From Halopiger aswanensis (GTDB lineage Archaea; Halobacteriota; Halobacteria; Halobacteriales; Natrialbaceae), in contig NZ_RAPO01000002.1 of assembly GCF_003610195.1 (NCBI RefSeq), positions 434,001 through 498,000 on the forward strand: a DNA stretch of 64,000 nucleotides, written 5' to 3'. This document shows, one piece after another, positions 27,914-36,671 of this stretch. The notes under the pieces are model-generated. The model was not told where the DNA came from and did not search any database. It worked only from the letters and a program-made list of their open reading frames with translations. Every line of letters starts with the position of its first letter. The first letter of the stretch is position 1. A program made the position numbers and the translations under genes.

Positions 27914-28783
27914 ATGGCTCGAGACCCTATGTCTGTATCCGACGCACGAACGGTAACCGAGACCGGACAGTTCGCGGATCTGTACCCCTACCTCCGGATC
28001 GGCACCGGCCCGAAGACGCTGCTGGTGATCCCCGGCCTCGGCGACGCGATGTTCGACGGCGAGTACGGCCGGCAGGAAACGTGGTTCTTCAAGCGGCTGT
28101 TCGACGCCTTCCGCGACGAGTACACGGTCTACGTGGTCAGCCGACCGCGCGGCCTCGGCGACGACTACTTCATCGAGGCGATGGCCCAGGACTACGCCCG
28201 CGTCCTCGAGTCCGATATCGGCTCGGCGTCAGTGTTCGGGCTGTCGATGGGCGGCCTGATCGCTCAGGAAGTCGCGCGAGAACGACCCGACCTCGTCGAG
28301 CGACTCGTCGTCGGCGTCTCGGGCTGTCGCCTCGCGGCGAACGGCCGCCCGCTCGTCCGCCAACTGCGCAGTTTCGCGCTCGAGGAGGACTGGCTCGCGC
28401 TCCGATCGCGCCTCTACGAGCACATGTTCACCGGCGCGCGCGGACGCCTCTATCCGCTGCTCTCGCGAACGGTCGGCCGACTGCAGCCGCCGACGCCGGC
28501 CGCGCCGGGCGACGTGGTTACCTCCGTAGACGCCGTCCTCGAGTACGACGGCAGCGATCGGCTGGGTGAGATAGAGCCCCGAACGCTCGTCATCGGCGCG
28601 GCCGAGGATCCGTTCTTCACCGAGGCGATCCTCCGTGAGACCCACGCCGGCCTGCCGGACTCGCAACTTGCGATGTACCAGAACGGGAAACACGGCGTCT
28701 TCCTCGAGCAGCGGGCTGGGTTTACGGGGTGGATCAGGCGGTTTCTGGAGGGCGAGACGGCTCGCGTGCCACAGCGATCGTAG
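27914..28783 (+). CDS. Alpha/beta-fold hydrolase
   Basis: A protein of 289 aa (284 if the ATG at 27929 is used). The nucleophile elbow GLSMGG with Ser as nucleophile is at SVFGLSMGGLIAQEVA; the oxyanion-hole region is LLVIPGLGDAMFDG; the acid is likely Asp in GAAEDPFF and the catalytic His is in NGKHGVFLEQRAGF near the C-terminus. This is a complete catalytic triad. Substrate is unknown. It follows the VOC dioxygenase-like gene and may be cotranscribed with it. The two candidate ATGs are both in frame; nothing in the sequence strongly decides between them. Confidence 0.85.
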   Translation: MARDPMSVSDARTVTETGQFADLYPYLRIGTGPKTLLVIPGLGDAMFDGEYGRQETWFFKRLFDAFRDEYTVYVVSRPRGLGDDYFIEAMAQDYARVLESDIGSASVFGLSMGGLIAQEVARERPDLVERLVVGVSGCRLAANGRPLVRQLRSFALEEDWLALRSRLYEHMFTGARGRLYPLLSRTVGRLQPPTPAAPGDVVTSVDAVLEYDGSDRLGEIEPRTLVIGAAEDPFFTEAILRETHAGLPDSQLAMYQNGKHGVFLEQRAGFTGWIRRFLEGETARVPQRS

Positions 28784-28791
28784 CGATCGTT

Positions 28792-29133
28792 CTAGGGGCG
28801 CAGGTACGCGTACCCCTCCTCGCTCTGCAGTCGCGTCACTTCGACGGCACCTTCGGGAACGGTCTCGATGCCGTCGACGAGGTCCGATTCTTCGAGATCG
28901 AGCATCTCGAGCGTGTTGCTGCAGGCCCTGAACGCGACGTCGTCGTTCAGTAGTTCCTGCACTTGATCAGCGTTTTCGCCGTCGGCTGTGACCGCCTGCA
29001 TGCCGTCCGCCTGGACGACGATCGCGACCTCGTCGATCCTATCGGTCTCGTCGTCGAGGAGGTTGCGAGCGATGGCGAGGGCGGTTTCCTGTTCGGCGTC
29101 GTCTCCGGAGAGGAGGTGGACGACAGTCTTCAT
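28792..29133 (-). CDS. DsrE/DsrF-like small protein
   Basis: A 113-aa protein of the DsrE/F-like family: KTVVHLLSGDDAEQETALAIARNLL is the N-terminal strand-helix, IDEVAIVVQADGMQAV the second, and VAFRACSNTLEML places a Cys where sulfur-carrier members have their active Cys. It may take part in sulfur transfer or be a structural homologue without that activity. It ends 8 bp after the convergent hydrolase stop and is followed upstream by a 110-bp gap and the RNA-methyltransferase companion gene on the same strand. Confidence 0.8.
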   Translation of the reverse strand: MKTVVHLLSGDDAEQETALAIARNLLDDETDRIDEVAIVVQADGMQAVTADGENADQVQELLNDDVAFRACSNTLEMLDLEESDLVDGIETVPEGAVEVTRLQSEEGYAYLRP

Positions 29134-29243
29134 GCCCTCGAGAACACGCGCGGCGCGGTAGAAGAGGTAGTGCTTGCGAACGGCGCCACGTTCCGCCTCG
29201 AGCGACGGTCTCGAGCGGTCGGACGTCGGTCTGCGGCGGCGGA

Positions 29244-29822
29244 CTACAGGTCTCGGCGGCGCCCCTTCGGCACCAGCGAGCGGAGTTCGCCGTGCAGGTA
29301 GAGACCGACGCCGAGGGGCTCGAGATCGCCTCCTTCGACGGCTTCGCCGTCCTCATCTGGTCGGCCCGCCGGCCCGGCCCCGACTTCGTGGGCGGCGATC
29401 AAATACCCCCAATCGCCCTCCCAGCGCTCTATGTCTTGATCCTCGCCGGCGGCGAACTTCCGGGCTTCCTCACGTTCGAGTTCGATCACGCACTCGTCGG
29501 CGTACTTGCCGAAGCGCTGGACGAAGTCCGTGGTCGGCTTCCAGTGCTCTTGCCGGGTCCGCAGACAGGTCATGCCGATCGACTCGATCTTCACCGGCGT
29601 CGGCGCCTCGCCGGCGTAGATCCAGATCTTGCCGGCGCCTTTCTCCCAGAAGGTGTGGTCGTCGAAGGTGTCGCGCGGAATGCCGAATCGATCTTCGAAG
29701 TACTCGAGGACTTCCTCGCGGCTGACGCGGCCCTCGACGGTTCGCTCGTCGGGGGTCGACGGGAGGCGGTCGAACCGCTGGCCGTCGTTTTGCTCGAGTT
29801 CTGATTCCGTTTCGTCCCCCAT
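29244..29822 (-). CDS. Companion protein of RNA m5C methyltransferase
   Basis: A 192-aa soluble protein whose start codon overlaps the stop of the upstream RNA methyltransferase by one base (TGATG), with GGAGGTGA about 9 bp before it, so the two are translationally coupled. Residues 35-150 form a compact alpha/beta region (VLEYFEDRFGIPRDTFDDHTFWEKG, KIWIYAGEAPTPVKIESIGMTCLRTRQEHWKPTTDFVQRFG); the C-terminus LGVGLYLHGELRSLVPKG resembles the end of PUA-like RNA-binding domains. A role as RNA-binding partner of the methyltransferase is an inference from coupling and this resemblance. No membrane segment or signal peptide. Confidence 0.65.
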   Translation of the reverse strand: MGDETESELEQNDGQRFDRLPSTPDERTVEGRVSREEVLEYFEDRFGIPRDTFDDHTFWEKGAGKIWIYAGEAPTPVKIESIGMTCLRTRQEHWKPTTDFVQRFGKYADECVIELEREEARKFAAGEDQDIERWEGDWGYLIAAHEVGAGPAGRPDEDGEAVEGGDLEPLGVGLYLHGELRSLVPKGRRRDL

Positions 29823-30730
29823 CAGGCGGTCACCTCCAACTTCGCGACGAAGAAGCCGCCCGTATCGTTGTGGTGCGGGTAGATCCGGGCCGCCTTCTCG
29901 AGGCTCGAGTCGTACTCGTCGCCCTCCCACTCGGTGAGCCCGGGTGCGTACTCGAGGTCGAGATCGAAGTCGACGACGCGACAGTTCTCCTCCTCGAGGG
30001 CGTGCTGGACGACGGCCTCGTTCTCCTCGGGGGCGAACGTACACGTCGAGTAGACGACGGTGCCGCCCTCGCGGGTGGCCTGGATCGCCCGGCGGAGGAT
30101 GCCCTTCTGGATGCCCGAGACCGAGGCGAGGTGGTCCTCGGACCAGTCCTCGAGCGCGTCGGGGTTCTTCCGGATCGTCCCCTCACAGGAACAGGGCGCG
30201 TCGACGAGCGTCCGGTCGAACTCGTCGAACGAGAACCGCTGCAGCGAGTAGTTTCGGGCGTCCTCGTTGGTGACCGCGAGGCTGGTCGCCCCGAGACGCT
30301 CGGCGTTGAACCGCAGCGCGGAGATCCGGCCGAGGTTGCTGTCGTTCGCGACGACCGTCCCCTCGTCGTCCATCAGCGCCGCGATCTGGGTCGCCTTTCC
30401 GCCGGGCGCAGCACAGCAGTCCCAGACGCGCTCCCCCGGCTGGGGATCGAGGACGACCGGCGGCACCGCCGAGACCTCCTCCTGCCCGTGGGTAAACCCG
30501 TGGAACGAGGTCCACGTCGACCCGGGCGAGTCCGTTTCGAGGCGCAGCACGCGCGGGTTCCAGTCGGCTTGCTCGTAGCCGACGGCCTCCTGATCGAGGG
30601 CCTCGAGCGTCCGCTCGACGGACGCCTTGATCGTGTTGATCCGGACGGCGTTGCCCAGCGGCCGCTCGCAGGCCTCCAGAAACGCGTCGAAATCGTCGAT
30701 AATCGGTCGATACCGCTCGAGTGGCTCCAT
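29822..30730 (-). CDS. RsmB/NOP2-family RNA (cytosine-5) methyltransferase
   Basis: A 302-aa SAM-dependent RNA m5C methyltransferase. The SAM-binding motif is VWDCCAAPGGKATQIAAL; motif IV with the conserved Cys is TLVDAPCSCEGTIRKNPD (PCS), and motif VI is VVYSTCTFAPEENEAVV (STC, the catalytic Cys). The first 90 residues are the usual NOP2/RsmB N-terminal cap. Target rRNA or tRNA cannot be told. The ATG at 30730 is chosen; the frame upstream reads into the promoter. It shares a 147-bp AT-rich gap with the divergent methyltransferase gene at 30878 and is coupled to the companion gene downstream. Confidence 0.92.
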   Translation of the reverse strand: MEPLERYRPIIDDFDAFLEACERPLGNAVRINTIKASVERTLEALDQEAVGYEQADWNPRVLRLETDSPGSTWTSFHGFTHGQEEVSAVPPVVLDPQPGERVWDCCAAPGGKATQIAALMDDEGTVVANDSNLGRISALRFNAERLGATSLAVTNEDARNYSLQRFSFDEFDRTLVDAPCSCEGTIRKNPDALEDWSEDHLASVSGIQKGILRRAIQATREGGTVVYSTCTFAPEENEAVVQHALEEENCRVVDFDLDLEYAPGLTEWEGDEYDSSLEKAARIYPHHNDTGGFFVAKLEVTA

Positions 30731-30877
30731 TACCGCCGAATTCGAACGCCCGGCGTTTGTGGGTTTCGAAGCGGTCGACTCAGAGGCGGCTTGTTCCGGG
30801 AAAGTAACGAACATACTTGTCCACCAGAATACATATTTATACAACGGTAGCCATAACTGTGGGCCAAGATATCCGTA

Positions 30878-31576
30878 ATGACCGACTCGACGAAATTCGA
30901 AGTCACCGACTGCGCCGTTATCGGCCGCACGTTCGAGGAGTATCTGGCGATGTTCGACCTCGAGCCGGCCGAACTCGAGGGACGGCGCGTGCTCGATTGC
31001 CCGTCCGGGGTTGCGTCGTTCGTCGCCACCGCGACCGACCGCGGCGTCGACGCCGTCGGCGCCGACGTGATCTACGAGCGGGCGCGGGACGAACTCGCCG
31101 GACGGTGTCGCGACGACCGGGAATCGGTCGCCGACCAGATCCTCGAGAAACCGGGCCTGTTCGCGTGGTCATTTTACGAGTCGCCCGCCGACCGGCGTCG
31201 GTACCTGCGGCGGGCGTCCGAGCGCTTCCTCGACGACTACGCTGACGGGCGGCGGGACGGTCGGTACGTCACCGCCGCGCTCCCGACGCTGCCCTTTGCG
31301 AGCGATTCGTTCCCGCTGGTCCTCTCGGCGCACTTCCTCTTTCTCTACGGGGATCGGTTCGGCGCGGCCTTCCACCGCGAGGCGCTGCGGGAACTCTGTC
31401 GCGTCGCGACCGACGAGGTCCGGATCTACCCGCTGCAGGGGCTCGACGCCGAACCCTCGCCACACCTCGAGACAGTCTTGCCGGCGCTCGAGGCCGAAGG
31501 ATACGAGCCGACCCGCGTACCGGTCCCCTTCGAGTTTCAACGCGGTTCGACGGAGATGCTCGTCCTCTCGCCGTGA
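30878..31576 (+). CDS. SAM-dependent methyltransferase-like protein
   Basis: A 232-aa class I methyltransferase-like protein. Motif I is VLDCPSGVASFVATATDRG, where the usual acidic E/DxGxGxG is altered to LDCPSGVAS, and motif IV-V is ASDSFPLVLSAHFLFLYGDRFG, as in several small-molecule methyltransferases. The region around RVATDEVRIYPLQGLDAEP matches post-motif strand order. Substrate unknown. The ATG at 30878 has an AT-rich promoter (CATATTTATAC at about 30831-30841). It is divergent from the RNA methyltransferase gene and 57 bp upstream of the PAC2 gene. Confidence 0.8.
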   Translation: MTDSTKFEVTDCAVIGRTFEEYLAMFDLEPAELEGRRVLDCPSGVASFVATATDRGVDAVGADVIYERARDELAGRCRDDRESVADQILEKPGLFAWSFYESPADRRRYLRRASERFLDDYADGRRDGRYVTAALPTLPFASDSFPLVLSAHFLFLYGDRFGAAFHREALRELCRVATDEVRIYPLQGLDAEPSPHLETVLPALEAEGYEPTRVPVPFEFQRGSTEMLVLSP

Positions 31577-31633
31577 CTACGGTCCGTCCCATCGTGGCCG
31601 CAATTTTATGAGCGCGCCACAACTCGTTGGAAT

Positions 31634-32377
31634 ATGGCCCAAATCCACACGCGCGATGTCGATGTCGACCTCGAGAGTCCGACCCTCGTCGAGGGGTTCC
31701 CCGGCGTCGGCCTCGTCGGGAAAATCGCGACCGACCACCTCGTCGAGCGACTCGAGATGGAGTACTTCGCGAGCGTCGACTGTAACGGGCTCCCCCGGAT
31801 CGGCGTCTACCGCGGCGGCCACCAGCAGGCCCGGCCGCCGGTCCGACTCTACGCCAGCGAGGAGCACGACCTGCTCGCGCTGCAGAGCGACGCGCCGATC
31901 TCCTCGCAGGCCGTCTCGAACGTCGCGGAGTGCATCACCGGGTGGATCGTCGAGCAGAACGCGACGCCGATCTACCTCAGCGGCCTCCCCGCCGAACGCG
32001 AGGAGGGCCGGCCGGGTATCTACGGGATCGGAACCGGCGCGTCCATCGAAACGCTCGAGCGCCACGACATCGCGGCCCCGCCCGAGGACGGCGTCGTCAC
32101 CGGGCCGACGGGGGCGCTGATCAACCGCGCCGCCCAGCGCGAACTCGACTCGCTCGGCATCGTCGTCGAGTGCAGCCGACAGTTCCCCGATCCCGAGGCC
32201 GCGAGCGTCCTGCTCGAGGACGCCATCGGGCCGATCGCGGACGTCGAGATCGACGTTTCGGACCTCCTCGAGCGCGCGGAAGAGATCCGCGAGAAGCGCG
32301 AGCAGTTCGCCCAACAGATGCAGGCGATCGCGGAGGACGAGAGTTCGCAAGCCCAGCCGCTGCGGATGTACCAGTAA
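31634..32377 (+). CDS. PAC2-family proteasome assembly chaperone-like protein
   Basis: A 247-aa PAC2 (ATP-grasp-like proteasome assembly chaperone family) protein. PTLVEGFPGVGLVGKIATDHLVERL is the signature N-terminus; GPTGALINRAAQRELDSLGIVVEC is the second conserved block; the C-terminal 35 residues form a helix rich in charged residues (ERAEEIREKREQFAQQMQ). The family is universal in haloarchaea and is linked by homology to eukaryotic proteasome assembly; the archaeal role is not well established. A TATA-like ATTTTATGAG precedes the ATG at 31634 by about 25 bp, giving it its own promoter. Confidence 0.9.
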   Translation: MAQIHTRDVDVDLESPTLVEGFPGVGLVGKIATDHLVERLEMEYFASVDCNGLPRIGVYRGGHQQARPPVRLYASEEHDLLALQSDAPISSQAVSNVAECITGWIVEQNATPIYLSGLPAEREEGRPGIYGIGTGASIETLERHDIAAPPEDGVVTGPTGALINRAAQRELDSLGIVVECSRQFPDPEAASVLLEDAIGPIADVEIDVSDLLERAEEIREKREQFAQQMQAIAEDESSQAQPLRMYQ

Positions 32378-32509
32378 CGCGAGCGCCGTGCTCGTCTGCG
32401 ACCGGCGGTCCGCAGGGTGATGGTCCTCGAGCGCGGTCGATCTCGGCTCGTTCAGGCTCGTCTCGGTTCTCCCGGTTCGTCTCGGTTCGTTCTGCCCAGT
32501 CCCGTCGAC

Positions 32510-32800
32510 TCAGGCGACGACCTCCTCGATGTATTCGCGCTCCCACGACTCGCGGTCCTGCAGCGCTTCCTTGCCGTCCGCAGTAATCTCGTAGTAGTTC
32601 GTTCGCCGATCGAGTTGCCCTTTCTCGACGAGTCCCTGGTTGACCAGCGTATCGAGATTGGGATAGAGCCGACCGTGGTTGATGTCTACGCCGGCGTCGT
32701 CCTCGATGTTCTCCTTGATCGTCTGTCCCGACGGCTGATCGAGTCCGGCGATGACGACGAGTAGGTCGCGCTGAAAGCCGGTCAGTTCGAATAGTGTCAT
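32510..32800 (-). CDS. PadR-family transcriptional regulator
   Basis: A 96-aa winged-helix regulator of the PadR family. LTGFQRDLLVVIAGLDQPSGQTIKENIE is the first helices and recognition region; GRLYPNLDTLVNQGLVEKGQLDRRTNYYEITADGKEAL is the diagnostic wing segment. The ligand is unknown. It is divergent from the tungstate importer operon across 331 bp, so it could regulate itself or the importer, although a ModE-like regulator at the far end of the operon is a better candidate for the latter. The ATG at 32800 matches the family start. Confidence 0.9.
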   Translation of the reverse strand: MTLFELTGFQRDLLVVIAGLDQPSGQTIKENIEDDAGVDINHGRLYPNLDTLVNQGLVEKGQLDRRTNYYEITADGKEALQDRESWEREYIEEVVA

Positions 32801-32985
32801 CGTTTGACGCACGAAACCATCCAACGGTGTTAGTTGTCGGGTTTGGGACTGCTATTGCAGGGCCCGGCGTCGGACCGCCGTCTCGGGGTTCGGTTTTCCA
32901 ACGGCGCTCGAGGTATTGCTCGGCGGACACCACCCGGCGGTTCCGTTCGATTCGCCGTCGTGCTGTTTGATCATCCCGCTGAACA

Positions 32986-33001
32986 TAACCGTGACCGGTT
33001 A
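32986..33001. promoter_or_regulatory. Inverted repeat upstream of tupA (distal)
   Basis: TAACCGTGACCGGTTA has perfect 6-bp arms (TAACCG/CGGTTA) around TGAC, and one more nearly symmetric pair outside. The TAACC/GGTTA arms are faintly like ModE-type operator arms. Placed 130 bp before tupA and 186 bp before padR, so it could serve either gene. Confidence 0.4.
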
Positions 33002-33102
33002 CGCCGGATCGGTGTTGCGGGTCAACGTATCGACCTAGTCGCGTTTGAGTGCAGTTCCCGAGTCGTCCTCAACCGCTTTCGATTACGTCGACATCCAAAG
33101 GT

Positions 33103-33129
33103 ATATCATGTTTCGTCATGTCGTGATAT
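33103..33129. promoter_or_regulatory. Inverted repeat overlapping tupA start region
   Basis: ATATCATG at 33103-33110 and CGTGATAT at 33122-33129 match in seven of eight inverted positions around an 11-bp spacer, 2 bp before the tupA ATG. It covers the place where a transcription start or ribosome would be, so binding there should block expression: a candidate tungstate-dependent operator. Confidence 0.45.
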
Positions 33130-33131
33130 CT

Positions 33132-34118
33132 ATGCCGATACAACGACGAAAATTCATCGCTGCGGTGGGGAGTGCCGCTGCCGCGGGACTCGCCGGCTGT
33201 TCGGCACAGGACGGCGGCAACGGCAACGGGAACGGGAACCAGAGCGGAAACGAAAGCGACGGCGGAAGCGGCGGCAGTCAACCGGAAATCAGCGGCGAAA
33301 CGCTGACGCTGACCACGACGACCAGCACCTACGACACGGGGCTGCTCGACGAACTCAACGCCCCCTTCCAGGAACGGTACGGCGTCGAGGTCGACGCCGT
33401 CGCACAGGGGACCGGCGCCGCCCTCGAGACGGCCCGCAACGGCGACTCGGACGTCGTAATGGTCCACGCCCGCTCGCTCGAGGACGAGTTCATGCAGGAA
33501 GGGTACGGCGTGAACCGCCGCGACATCATGTTCAACGACTTCGTGGTCGTCGGCGGCGCCGACGATCCGGCCGGGATCGAGGGCAACGAGGAGGTGACGA
33601 GCGCGTTCCAGGCGATCGCGGACGCGGAAGCGCAGTTCGTCTCCCGGGGCGACAACTCGGGGACCCACACCAAGGAACTCGCCATCTGGGAGGAGGCCGG
33701 ACTCGATCCGGACGACTTCGGCGAGTGGTACATGGCCGCCGGCCAGGGGATGGGCGAGGTGCTCACCCAGGCCAGCCAGCAGGGCGCGTACACGTTAGCC
33801 GACCGCGGAACCTACCTCTCGATGCAGAGCGACATCAACCTCGAGATTCTCGTCGAGGGACCGATCGAGGGCGGACCGGAACTGCTATCGAACCCCTACG
33901 GGATCATCGCCGTCAACCCGGCCGTCCACGACAACGCCAACTACGACCTCGCGATGGCCTACATCGGCTACATCACGAGCCCCGAGGCCCAGGACATCAT
34001 CGAGAACTACACCGTCGAGGACGAGCAGTTGTTCTTCCCGCAGGCGCTGTCGGAGGAGCCGAACTTCCAGCAGTACGTCCCCGAGGGGTGGAGCGCGTCG
34101 GACGGCGACGACTCCTAA
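33132..34118 (+). CDS. tupA: Tungstate ABC transporter, substrate-binding lipoprotein (TupA-like)
   Basis: A 328-aa solute-binding lipoprotein. The N-terminus [13 protein letters not shown] is a Tat-type signal, with the lipobox GLAGC and Cys at residue 23; a Gly/Asn/Ser linker follows. The binding domain opens [18 protein letters not shown], the Thr/Ser-rich oxyanion-binding loop of the TupA group, and has [19 protein letters not shown] and [18 protein letters not shown], matching tungstate rather than phosphate binding proteins. It captures tungstate outside the cell. The ATG at 33132 is chosen for the signal peptide. The permease gene follows after 6 bp. Confidence 0.88.
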   Translation: MPIQRRKFIAAVGSAAAAGLAGCSAQDGGNGNGNGNQSGNESDGGSGGSQPEISGETLTLTTTTSTYDTGLLDELNAPFQERYGVEVDAVAQGTGAALETARNGDSDVVMVHARSLEDEFMQEGYGVNRRDIMFNDFVVVGGADDPAGIEGNEEVTSAFQAIADAEAQFVSRGDNSGTHTKELAIWEEAGLDPDDFGEWYMAAGQGMGEVLTQASQQGAYTLADRGTYLSMQSDINLEILVEGPIEGGPELLSNPYGIIAVNPAVHDNANYDLAMAYIGYITSPEAQDIIENYTVEDEQLFFPQALSEEPNFQQYVPEGWSASDGDDS

Positions 34119-34124
34119 CTCACC

Positions 34125-34850
34125 ATGCTACTCGCACTCGAGCGCATCGCTACGGACCCGCTCGTGCTCGCCGAGTTCCCCTTCGAGTGGAACTACGTTC
34201 GGAGTATCGTCCGGGTCTCGCTGTACGTAAGCCTCGCGGCGGTAACGCTGAGCACCCTGTTCAGCCTCCCGGTCGCGCTCGTCGTCGGGTTCAAGGAGTT
34301 CCCCGGGAAGGGGTTGCTCACGTCGATCATCAACACCGGGATGGGCTTTCCCAGCGTCGTCGTCGGGCTCGTGGTCCTCTTTACGGTCTCAAACCAGGGG
34401 CCGCTGGGGTCGCTCGAGCTCATCTTCACACCGGAGGCCATGATCATGTCGCAGTTCGTGCTCGCGGCGCCGGTCATCACCGGCGTCAGCCTCGCCGCGG
34501 TCAGTAGCGTCGAACAGAACGTCCGCGACGCCGCCTACGCGATGGGCGGCACCCGCCTCGACGTAGCGCTCGTAACGATCAAGGAGGCCCGCTACGGCAT
34601 CGCGACGGCGGTGCTCGCGGGTTTCGGCCGCGCGATCAGCGAGGTCGGCTCCGTGCTCATCGTCGGCGGCAACATCGCCGGCCCCAACGGCACCTCCAAG
34701 ACGCGGACGCTCACGACCGCGATCCAACTCGAGGCGCGACAGGGCCGGTACGAGACGGCGATGGTGCTCGGTGTGATCCTCGTCGTGCTCGTACTGGTCG
34801 TCAACGCGATCGTGGTCCGACTGGGCAGTGACGAAGGGGGGCGATACTGA
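34125..34850 (+). CDS. tupB: Tungstate ABC transporter, permease (TupB-like)
   Basis: A 241-aa permease with five to six transmembrane segments. The ABC-permease EAA loop is [25 protein letters not shown], which contacts the ATPase, and [34 protein letters not shown] is typical of the TupB/WtpB group. It is 6 bp downstream of tupA and its stop overlaps the start of tupC by one base (ATACTGATGACG), so all three are one operon. It forms the membrane channel for tungstate in the cytoplasmic membrane. Confidence 0.9.
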   Translation: MLLALERIATDPLVLAEFPFEWNYVRSIVRVSLYVSLAAVTLSTLFSLPVALVVGFKEFPGKGLLTSIINTGMGFPSVVVGLVVLFTVSNQGPLGSLELIFTPEAMIMSQFVLAAPVITGVSLAAVSSVEQNVRDAAYAMGGTRLDVALVTIKEARYGIATAVLAGFGRAISEVGSVLIVGGNIAGPNGTSKTRTLTTAIQLEARQGRYETAMVLGVILVVLVLVVNAIVVRLGSDEGGRY

Positions 34851-35617
34851 TGACGCTCGCTGCAACCGACGTCCACCACGGCTACGCGGACGAGACCGTC
34901 TTCGAGGGCGTCTCCCTGTCGGTGACGCCCGGCGAGGTGGTCGCGATCATCGGCCCCTCCGGCGTCGGCAAGTCGACGCTGCTGCGGCTGCTCGCGCTGT
35001 TCGACGCCCCCGACAGCGGGACGGTCGAGTACGAGGGCGTCGACGTCTGGAACGCGCCCGAACGGGAGCGACTCGAGTACCGCCGACAGATCGGGATGGT
35101 CTTTCAGGACGCGAGCCTCTTCGACGCGAGCGTCCGGCGCAACGCCGAGTACGGCCTCCGGGTGCGGAAATCGTGGCCCGAACGGCTCCAGCACGAACTC
35201 GTGAGTCTCGTCGGCAAGCGAAACGGTACCGGCGACGCGATCGAGGCGCTCGAGACGGTCGGTCTCGCCGAGAAGGCCGACCAGAACGCGGACTCGCTCT
35301 CCGGCGGCGAGGCCCAGCGGGTTGCGTTCGCCCGCGCGCTCGCGTACGATCCCGACGTCCTCCTGCTCGACGAGCCCACGTCGGATCTCGACCCCAGAAA
35401 CACCGCGGTGATCGAAGACGCGGTGCTCGAGGCGCGAGCACAGGGAATCGGCGTCGCGATTGCGACCCACGACATGCACCAGGCCGAGCGGATCGCGGAT
35501 CGCGTCGCGGTGTTGCTCGGCGACGGGATCATCGAGATCGGACCGACCGACCGGGTGTTCGACGAGCCGGACGACAATCGAACCCGGAAATTTATCGAAG
35601 GAGAGCTGATATACTGA
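34850..35617 (+). CDS. tupC: Tungstate ABC transporter, ATP-binding protein (TupC-like)
   Basis: A 255-aa ABC ATPase. Walker A is IIGPSGVGKSTLLRLLAL, the Q-loop GMVFQDASLF, the ABC signature SLSGGEAQRVAFARAL, Walker B VLLLDEPTSDLD and the switch His in ATHDMHQAERI. It lacks a C-terminal TOBE domain, which is instead present in the separate regulator downstream. It powers uptake through TupB. Its ATG overlaps the tupB stop by one base. The regulator gene follows after 72 bp. Confidence 0.92.
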   Translation: MTLAATDVHHGYADETVFEGVSLSVTPGEVVAIIGPSGVGKSTLLRLLALFDAPDSGTVEYEGVDVWNAPERERLEYRRQIGMVFQDASLFDASVRRNAEYGLRVRKSWPERLQHELVSLVGKRNGTGDAIEALETVGLAEKADQNADSLSGGEAQRVAFARALAYDPDVLLLDEPTSDLDPRNTAVIEDAVLEARAQGIGVAIATHDMHQAERIADRVAVLLGDGIIEIGPTDRVFDEPDDNRTRKFIEGELIY

Positions 35618-35689
35618 GGAACCCGCGCCGATAGCGGCGATCGAATTTGAGCGCCAGCCGCTCCGACGACGGACGACTCACGACCGACT

Positions 35690-36427
35690 ATGACGATCGA
35701 ACGGGAATACACCACGAAGCTCGCGGTCGACGACGTCACGATCGACCGACGCGACATCGAGATGCTCGACGCGATCGAGCAGTACGGCTCGATGCACCGC
35801 GCGGCCGACGAACTGGGTCGCTCCTACGCGCGGCTGCAGAACCGCGTCGTCGAGATCGAGGAAGCCGTCGGCCAGATCACCGAGCGGAAACGCGGCGGCA
35901 GCGGCGGCGGCGGGACGGAACTGACCGAGACGGCCCGCGACCTTCGCCGACAGTTCGACCGCCACGACGCCGCACTCGACGGCGTCGCACGCGTGACCGA
36001 ATCCGTCTTCGCTGGGACCGTCCGGGACCGAACCGGCGAACTTGCCACCGTCGAGACGGCAGTCGGACCGATCGTCGCGCTCGCACCGGAGGGCGCGAGC
36101 GACGTCCAGATCACCGTCCGATCCGACGCCGTCGTGTTGACCGATCCCGACGAAACGCCGCGAGCGGACGGCACCAGCCTTCGGAACCAGTTCCAGGGTA
36201 CCGTCGCACGGCTCGAGCCCGGCGACGCGATCAGCCGCGTCACGATCGATCTCGAGGCCGACAGCGATTCGGACGGCGATTCGAATCCAAGCGAAACGGT
36301 ACTCGAGGCACTAGTCACGAAAGGGAGCGTAGACCGGTTAGCGCTGGAGTCGGGCCGGGCGATTACGGCGTCGTTCAAGGCGACGGCCGCACGCGCGATC
36401 GACGTCGACGACGATAGTTCGGCGTGA
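35690..36427 (+). CDS. ModE-like HTH/TOBE regulator of tungstate uptake
   Basis: A 245-aa protein with an N-terminal LysR/ModE-type winged helix (RRDIEMLDAIEQYGSMHRAADELGRSYARLQNRVVEIEEAVG) and two C-terminal TOBE-like halves (about residues 100-165 and 175-240; SVFAGTVRDRTGELATVETAVGPIVALAPEG and the GTVARLEPGDAISRVTIDLE region) that would bind tungstate or molybdate. A Gly-rich joint GGSGGGG separates DNA-binding and ligand parts. This architecture is that of ModE, a repressor of molybdate/tungstate uptake. Immediate placement after tupABC makes it their probable regulator (inference). Confidence 0.82.
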   Translation: MTIEREYTTKLAVDDVTIDRRDIEMLDAIEQYGSMHRAADELGRSYARLQNRVVEIEEAVGQITERKRGGSGGGGTELTETARDLRRQFDRHDAALDGVARVTESVFAGTVRDRTGELATVETAVGPIVALAPEGASDVQITVRSDAVVLTDPDETPRADGTSLRNQFQGTVARLEPGDAISRVTIDLEADSDSDGDSNPSETVLEALVTKGSVDRLALESGRAITASFKATAARAIDVDDDSSA

Positions 36428-36503
36428 TCGGGCTCGATATCCCGAGCCGCTCACTTCGAAAAATGACTGCCCGCGAGCGGAAGGTATCGTCGTGTCGATT
36501 CGG

Positions 36504-36647
36504 TTACGCCGTAACGTCGAGTGCCTCGGGGTCCTCGAGTTCGTCGTCGGAGTAGGCGGCGCGCAGTTCGTCCTCGTCGTGCTCCTCGAGGAGTTCCTCA
36601 CGCTCGGCCTCGCTCAGTTCTTCCACGGGTTCGAAGTGGTGACACAT
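36504..36647 (-). CDS. 47-aa acidic protein (MCHHFEP-type)
   Basis: A very small protein, MCHHFEPVEELSEAEREELL at its N-terminus, ending LDVTA. It is almost all charged residues after the Cys-His-His start, with predicted helix, and the CHH cluster could bind a metal. I recall similar short N-terminally Cys-His-His proteins in haloarchaea; function is unknown. Support for a real gene: a TATA-like GCTTTTATGC at about 36671-36680 on the minus strand lies 25 bp from the ATG, fitting a leaderless transcript, and the frame is uninterrupted and acidic like the other proteins here. Confidence 0.7.
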   Translation of the reverse strand: MCHHFEPVEELSEAEREELLEEHDEDELRAAYSDDELEDPEALDVTA

Positions 36648-36671
36648 AGCACACGTCGGTAGCGTACTGCA

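Larger units (their letters stand above)
32801..33131. other. Regulatory gap between padR and tupA
   Basis: 331 bp without a gene. It holds two inverted repeats, listed separately: one at 32986-33001 and one at 33103-33129 that ends 2 bp before the tupA ATG. AT content rises over the last 50 bp. I see no further open frame with protein-like composition. Confidence 0.6.
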
